Virus record (IMG/VR): IMGVR_UViG_3300020204_000142
Coordinates: 1-40,846 of that record
DNA: 40,846 nt
Strand: one strand, 5' to 3'
Source: a virus
Below the pieces are notes generated by a model. It did not search any database and was not told where the DNA came from. It saw nothing but the letters and a program-made list of their open reading frames with translations. How positions within the stretch are numbered: the first letter of the stretch is position 1; each line of letters opens with the position of its first letter. The position numbers and the translations under genes were made by a program. This document shows positions 37,418-40,846 of the stretch, piece by piece.

Positions 37418-38076
37418 CACGGACACGTGGTTACGATTCAGGCATCAACGTACTAGAGCAAGGAAGGACACTGACCGTTATCTCTGAGACCGTTTTTGGC
37501 TCGGGGACAACCAAGAAAACATTTGCCTCAGTTGCAGATGGTGCAATCATCTCCTTATTTGTCAGCTCTATTACAGGAAATCTCAGCATCCGGGTGCTCA
37601 CCGAGACAGAAGCAGGCAAATCTTACGAGCTATTCACCTTTCCTACAGTTGTTGCTCCTACAAATGGCCTTACCCTCAAGACTGCAGCGCCTACCATGGG
37701 CAACATTACGGTCGAAGTTACCTACAACGGTGATGTCACTTACGAAGTGCATGCTCGGGGAGTCGCTTCCGGCGAAGTTTCGGCCAAGGTAGTAAGTCCT
37801 TCTAGTGCAAAAGTAGGGCGCGTACTTGTTGGTACAGTGCCAACTTTGCTTATACCGGCAAGTAATTCAAATAGGTCGGCAATTCTCTTGCGTAACACAG
37901 ATGATAATGGTACGCTGTACATTGGATTCTCGGAAGCTCAGGCATCTCTTGCCAATGGCTTTCCTGTTTTACCAGGAGAAAACTTTATGCTAAACCTTTC
38001 AGGGGGACAAGCCTTGTACGCGATTGGCACAAGTTCTCCAATGGACATTAGATATGTGGAGGCACTCAACTCATGA
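37414..38076 (+). CDS. beta-rich virion protein, decoration-like domain (220 aa)
   Basis: All-beta composition. The C-terminal domain (about residues 150-220) reads NRSAILLRNTDDNGTLYIGFSEA...GFPVLPGENFMLNLSGGQALYAIG...DIRYVEA. The same plan, N-x-G-(x)n-L/I-F/Y-x-G, then PxG and a closing Ala/Glu strand, recurs in the genes at 38442 and 39329. I infer a head or tail surface module. Coupled at both ends by ATGA. Confidence 0.6.
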   Translation: MTRTRGYDSGINVLEQGRTLTVISETVFGSGTTKKTFASVADGAIISLFVSSITGNLSIRVLTETEAGKSYELFTFPTVVAPTNGLTLKTAAPTMGNITVEVTYNGDVTYEVHARGVASGEVSAKVVSPSSAKVGRVLVGTVPTLLIPASNSNRSAILLRNTDDNGTLYIGFSEAQASLANGFPVLPGENFMLNLSGGQALYAIGTSSPMDIRYVEALNS

Positions 38077-38429
38077 GCATTAGTACAGGGGGAGCAGCCT
38101 CCAAATTTAACCTAGCCCTAAATGCCAGCTCCCTGAACTTTGCTACTGACACAGTTAGCCAGGCAAATATTGTCAATATGACTCTGACCTCTGCTAATCA
38201 GGAATACACAATAGCACTTCCAACAGGTTCACGCCGCTTTACCATCAAACTTAGAGGCAATGGAGTGCTCAAAGTTTCCTATGCTACAGGTACTTCTGGA
38301 AGCAATTATATGTCGGTCTTTCCAGGCTGCAGTTTGACAGAGGAGTCACTAGCGGCAGACCTGAATTACGTGCTATACATACAGTCGCCCCAAGCCGGAG
38401 CCGTGGTGGAACTGGTAGCATGGGCGTAA
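38073..38429 (+). CDS. small beta-rich virion protein (118 aa)
   Basis: All-beta, Ser/Thr/Ala-rich, with TGSRRFTIKLRGNGVLKVSYA and a closing VLYIQSPQAGAVVELVAWA. It shares the general layout of the neighbouring decoration-like proteins but with less clear motifs. ATGA overlap with the previous gene. Not recognised. Confidence 0.6.
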   Translation: MSISTGGAASKFNLALNASSLNFATDTVSQANIVNMTLTSANQEYTIALPTGSRRFTIKLRGNGVLKVSYATGTSGSNYMSVFPGCSLTEESLAADLNYVLYIQSPQAGAVVELVAWA

Positions 38430-38441
38430 GGAGCATAACTT

Positions 38442-39062
38442 ATGGCTATTAGTAAAGAAAAACTGATTGCAGAACTAGACACCCCAATTGAAGGCGACTC
38501 TATTGCCTCCTTCCTACGTGACGGCGAAGGTGCAAAACTTACCTCGACACTTAACAGTGGTAAACAAGCACTTGACGTCTTTATTACGAACCCTATCGAG
38601 ATTGATGTAGGCTTGGATGCTGCAGATGACTCTGTCGCTGCTTGGTTGAGAGACGGTTCAGGCAACTCCCTTAGCTCTACCTCTGGTGCATTGCACGTCC
38701 GTATCGACAGCCAGACCAGCAATGTGGTCGTTGAAGCGGTAGACTTCGACATTCGTAACCTTGTTGCCTCGCAAGATAAGGTTGATGCTCGTCTTGACGC
38801 AAGCTCAATCGCTTCTAGCGCAGCTTCGGTCAACACCACGGCAGCTGCTCTTGTTGGTTCGGCTCTTGCAGGACGCCGTCGCTTGCTTATCCAGAACCTC
38901 GGTGCAAATGCAATCTTTCTTGGCGGCGCTTCGGTGACTACCTCGAACGGAATCCGCATTCCTGCAGGCGCAAACGTCGAATTGGAGATTGGTGCAGCTG
39001 TGAACCTTCATAGTGTGTGCGCTTCTGGCTCTGCTGACGTCCGTATCCTTGAGATGGCATAA
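38442..39062 (+). CDS. virion protein with internal repeat and decoration-like domain (206 aa)
   Basis: The N-terminal half has two related units: DSIASFLRDGEGAKLTSTLN (near 19-38) and DSVAAWLRDGSGNSLSST (near 62-79), each followed by a short beta strand. The C-terminal domain, GRRRLLIQNLGANAIFLGGA...GIRIPAGANVELEIG...ADVRILEMA, is related to the C-terminal domains of the genes at 37414 and 39329. TAAGGAG lies 8 bases before the ATG. Probable head or tail-fibre accessory protein. Confidence 0.65.
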   Translation: MAISKEKLIAELDTPIEGDSIASFLRDGEGAKLTSTLNSGKQALDVFITNPIEIDVGLDAADDSVAAWLRDGSGNSLSSTSGALHVRIDSQTSNVVVEAVDFDIRNLVASQDKVDARLDASSIASSAASVNTTAAALVGSALAGRRRLLIQNLGANAIFLGGASVTTSNGIRIPAGANVELEIGAAVNLHSVCASGSADVRILEMA

Positions 39063-39092
39063 CAAACTTACGTAAAAGTCTTGACTATGCTG

Positions 39093-39117
39093 CGGAGTCT
39101 GGCTAAGCTAGGCTCCG
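39093..39117 (+). promoter_or_regulatory. 11-bp stem-loop overlapping a weak promoter
   Basis: CGGAGTCTGGC pairs with GCTAGGCTCCG around TAA, 11 pairs including two G-T. TTGACT (39081-39086) and TAAGCT (39104-39109) are 17 bp apart and could form a weak promoter, with the stem covering its -10 box. It lies in the largest gap of this operon (39063-39137). No U-run follows, so it is more likely a processing or stability element than a terminator. Confidence 0.45.
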
Positions 39118-39137
39118 TAACCATATAGGAGGCTAAA

Positions 39138-39332
39138 ATGCGCTACATTGTGGTGGATGAACAAGACCAAAAATTACTGACTTCAGTTGCCTCTCTCATA
39201 AATAAGGCTACATTTCAGTTGGATGGACAGGAATTGGTTGGCGCAGCACAGGTTCTCACCGCTTTGTCTAGGCTTGCTGAGCGCATCAAGAATGCCGAAG
39301 AGTTCCCTCAACAAAAAAAGGTGATTAAATGA
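39138..39332 (+). CDS. small helical protein (64 aa)
   Basis: Not recognised. A helix-rich sequence (VASLINKATFQLDGQELVGA, AQVLTALSRLAERIKNAEE). AGGAGG lies 6 bases upstream, and the stop overlaps the next ATG. It might be a chaperone or accessory factor for the adjacent virion genes. Confidence 0.65.
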   Translation: MRYIVVDEQDQKLLTSVASLINKATFQLDGQELVGAAQVLTALSRLAERIKNAEEFPQQKKVIK

Positions 39333-39637
39333 GCGGAATCATCGAATCATCTGACAGAATTGATGTAAATGAATCTATTTACGTTACAGGTACGCTTTCT
39401 GTAGGCACTTCTTTAGTAGAAGCTAAGGTCAGTGCAGAACGTCTGGGAAATCGCCAGTATTTGTCCATCCATAACTACGGTCCTAACACAGTTTTTGTAG
39501 GTCCAGCAGGAACTACTACAGAAACAGGACGTCCACTTTTTGTAGACCAGAGTATTGACATTCCAGTAGGTAATTTGGCAGTATATGTTGTGGCAGAACA
39601 GGCAGGCAACACAGTTGTGGTACAGGAGTTAGGCTAA
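39329..39637 (+). CDS. decoration-like beta protein (102 aa)
   Basis: Single domain: GNRQYLSIHNYGPNTVFVGPA...GRPLFVDQSIDIPVGNLAVYVVAEQAGNTVVVQELG. It aligns by eye with the C-terminal domains of the proteins at 37414 and 38442 and is probably that module on its own. Start overlaps the previous stop (ATGA); the stop shares a base with the next ATG. Confidence 0.65.
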   Translation: MSGIIESSDRIDVNESIYVTGTLSVGTSLVEAKVSAERLGNRQYLSIHNYGPNTVFVGPAGTTTETGRPLFVDQSIDIPVGNLAVYVVAEQAGNTVVVQELG

Positions 39638-39999
39638 TGCTTAGAATCTCCCCTACAGCCCGTAGTATTCCCTTTGACCCAGCAGGTACTCGTTTCACTG
39701 CCAAGAACGTACGGGACGCTATCCTGCAAGCTGGCCTCAGTCTTGAAGCAGACCGAGCCAACTTTGTGCTTACCTCGCAAGATGTGAGCAACGGTTACAT
39801 AGAACTACCTGTAACAAACGTCGTAGCTAACGCTACCTCAGTTTTCCTTGGTAGGCTTGCACTTTTTCCTGACCTGGACTACACAATCAGCGTCGTTAGC
39901 GGAAAAGTTCGCATCACATTCACTGGCAACCTTGCAACAAGCCAACCAGAATCGCCTTCTGTCGGAGACAATGTTCACGTGCTGTACTGGACAGTCTGA
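39637..39999 (+). CDS. tail-fibre-associated virion protein (120 aa)
   Basis: N-terminal FDPAGTRFTAKNVRDAI (residues 13-29) follows the pattern found in many phage tail-fibre and baseplate proteins (FxxTGTxFxSxNVQDAI). The C-terminal half, SVFLGRLALFPDLDYTISVV...KVRITFTGNLA...GDNVHVLYWTV, is the beta domain that often accompanies it. TAATG junction with the previous gene. It likely contributes to the fibre or its attachment. Confidence 0.6.
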   Translation: MLRISPTARSIPFDPAGTRFTAKNVRDAILQAGLSLEADRANFVLTSQDVSNGYIELPVTNVVANATSVFLGRLALFPDLDYTISVVSGKVRITFTGNLATSQPESPSVGDNVHVLYWTV

Positions 40000-40021
40000 T
40001 TCTTCCGTAGTACTTTTCTTC

Positions 40022-40039
40022 TGCCGGGATAATCCGGCA
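40022..40039 (+). other. small hairpin before the tail fibre gene
   Basis: TGCCGG pairs with CCGGCA around GATAAT. It stands 16 bases before the ATG at 40056, just ahead of GAGGAG. No U-run follows. Possibly an mRNA stability or processing signal. Confidence 0.45.
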
Positions 40040-40055
40040 CAGAGGAGAAACTTGT

Positions 40056-40846
40056 ATGCAGATTAAAAGTAAATTTATTGCCCCAGATGCCATTGATGGC
40101 TCTAAACTAAAATTAAAGAAGAACGAGGCAGTCCGTGGTACTAAGCAAGATGGTACCGAAGTAGAGTTAGTCAAACTCGATGGCAGTGACAAAGTATTGC
40201 TCAAAGGCCAAGAGGCCGCATTTAAGGCGGATGTAACTGCCGAAGCCAGCGCACGTGAAGCAGGCGATGCAGCGACTCTCAGCTCGGCTCAGTCCTATGC
40301 TGATGCCAGAGTTGCAGCTCTGGTTAACTCTGCTCCTGCAGTTCTTGACACGCTCAAGGAATTGTCTGACGCTCTTGGCTCTGACCCCAACTTTGCCACC
40401 ACTGTTGCAGGACAAATTGCGGCGGTTCAGGCAGAAGTTGACGCAGAAGAAGTCCGTGCAGCCGCAGCTGAAGCAGCTCTTGCCTCTGACATCGCAGGAC
40501 ACGAGAGTCGTCTTGACGTCATGGACATCATTGATACGACTTTGCAGACTACTGTATTTGAAAACAATGCAGCAGTGTATGCTGACGCACGTCCTGGTAC
40601 ACAAGACCCTGCTCACCGTGATGGCTGGTATTTCAAAAATCCCGGTCCAGTCGGAGTTGCTAGTCAGAATAAAATAAACTGGTACTTCTTTGATGGTCAG
40701 TCTGAGAATGTTACGCTCGGCGACTTTTCTGCTTATGCAGTTGTCACCATGGATAGTCTTGCAAGCAAACCTCACCTGGGCATTTACACTGTACCAGGCG
40801 CATCAGGAAATGCTGCAAGCTGGTACCGTTCCAGAAAAGTGTTCAT
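40056..40846 (+). CDS. tail fibre protein, 3' end cut by the window (263+ aa)
   Basis: Residues 70-160 are an Ala-rich helical repeat typical of phage tail fibres, with SAPAVLDTLKELSDALGSD and NFATTV, the pattern VLDTLxELxxALGxDxNF seen in many long fibres, followed by AEVDAEEVRAAAAEAALA. From about residue 190, DGWYFKNPGP and NKINWYFFDG suggest a carbohydrate-binding or beta-sandwich domain that continues past the edge. GGAG lies 8 bases before the ATG. The receptor target cannot be told from this part. Confidence 0.75.
   Translation, partial: MQIKSKFIAPDAIDGSKLKLKKNEAVRGTKQDGTEVELVKLDGSDKVLLKGQEAAFKADVTAEASAREAGDAATLSSAQSYADARVAALVNSAPAVLDTLKELSDALGSDPNFATTVAGQIAAVQAEVDAEEVRAAAAEAALASDIAGHESRLDVMDIIDTTLQTTVFENNAAVYADARPGTQDPAHRDGWYFKNPGPVGVASQNKINWYFFDGQSENVTLGDFSAYAVVTMDSLASKPHLGIYTVPGASGNAASWYRSRKVF

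Noticed and set aside
1-40846. Purine-modified (Z-type) genome
   Set aside because: Only a dATP/dGTP-hydrolase-like gene is present; no PurZ or DatZ relative is seen in the window, so the idea stays a question for the rest of the genome.

Overview
This window looks like part of the genome of a tailed, lytic-type bacteriophage. The best fit is a podovirus-like phage of a Gram-negative host. The evidence is a tail tubular/stabilisation-type protein, a run of very large coiled-coil virion proteins like ejection (internal virion) proteins, a family A DNA polymerase, phage recombination nucleases, and several proteins with export signals. Genes are packed end to end with ATGA or TAATG junctions, and many overlap by 20-120 bp. 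I see no integrase, tRNA, rRNA, CRISPR array or insertion sequence. No RNA polymerase, portal, major capsid or large terminase gene lies inside the window, so they must be elsewhere in the genome.

Layout. (1) 1-15843, plus strand: virion genes, starting with a 1688-aa tail protein and continuing through five coiled-coil or Gln/Ala-rich proteins of 800, 319, 308, 916 and 1185 aa, all translationally coupled or nearly so. (2) 15803-34865, minus strand: one long, nearly gap-free early/middle operon read right to left. Its promoter-proximal part (34865 to about 28 kb) holds many tiny genes of unknown function plus a DUF932-type protein. The middle (28971-26661) holds predicted exported enzymes: an RlpA-like double-psi beta-barrel protein, an HExxH metalloprotease lipoprotein and a ClpP-like protease with a signal peptide. 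The distal part (26015-18079) is replication, recombination and nucleotide metabolism: a Cas4-like nuclease, a dATP/dGTP hydrolase-like protein, dUTPase, DNA polymerase, a RuvC-like nuclease, an XPD/DinG-like helicase and a PD-(D/E)XK-like nuclease. It ends in a membrane-anchored, spanin-like protein and small genes. An M15 peptidase endolysin (16522-16905) sits on the plus strand inside this minus-strand operon.

(3) 34866-36662: a control region between divergent operons. It contains an unusually hairpin-rich stretch of about 350 bp, several sigma70-like promoters, two small plus-strand genes, a degenerate HNH-type gene, tandem 14-bp repeats, and a pair of back-to-back promoters separated by a palindrome. 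(4) 36663 to the end, plus strand: a second late operon with a small-terminase-like gene, a set of small related beta-rich virion proteins, and the start of a tail fibre gene cut by the window edge. If the genome is circular or circularly permuted, this operon probably runs on through the head genes into the left end of the window.

The most unusual items are the hairpin-rich leader at 34866-35220, the divergent promoter/terminator unit at 36510-36641, a perfect consensus promoter reading antisense into an AGCT-rich repeat cluster at 30506-30650, the exported-enzyme cluster, and a DNA polymerase with Leu at the position equivalent to Phe762 of E. coli Pol I and His-Asp-Cys in place of His-Asp-Glu in motif C.
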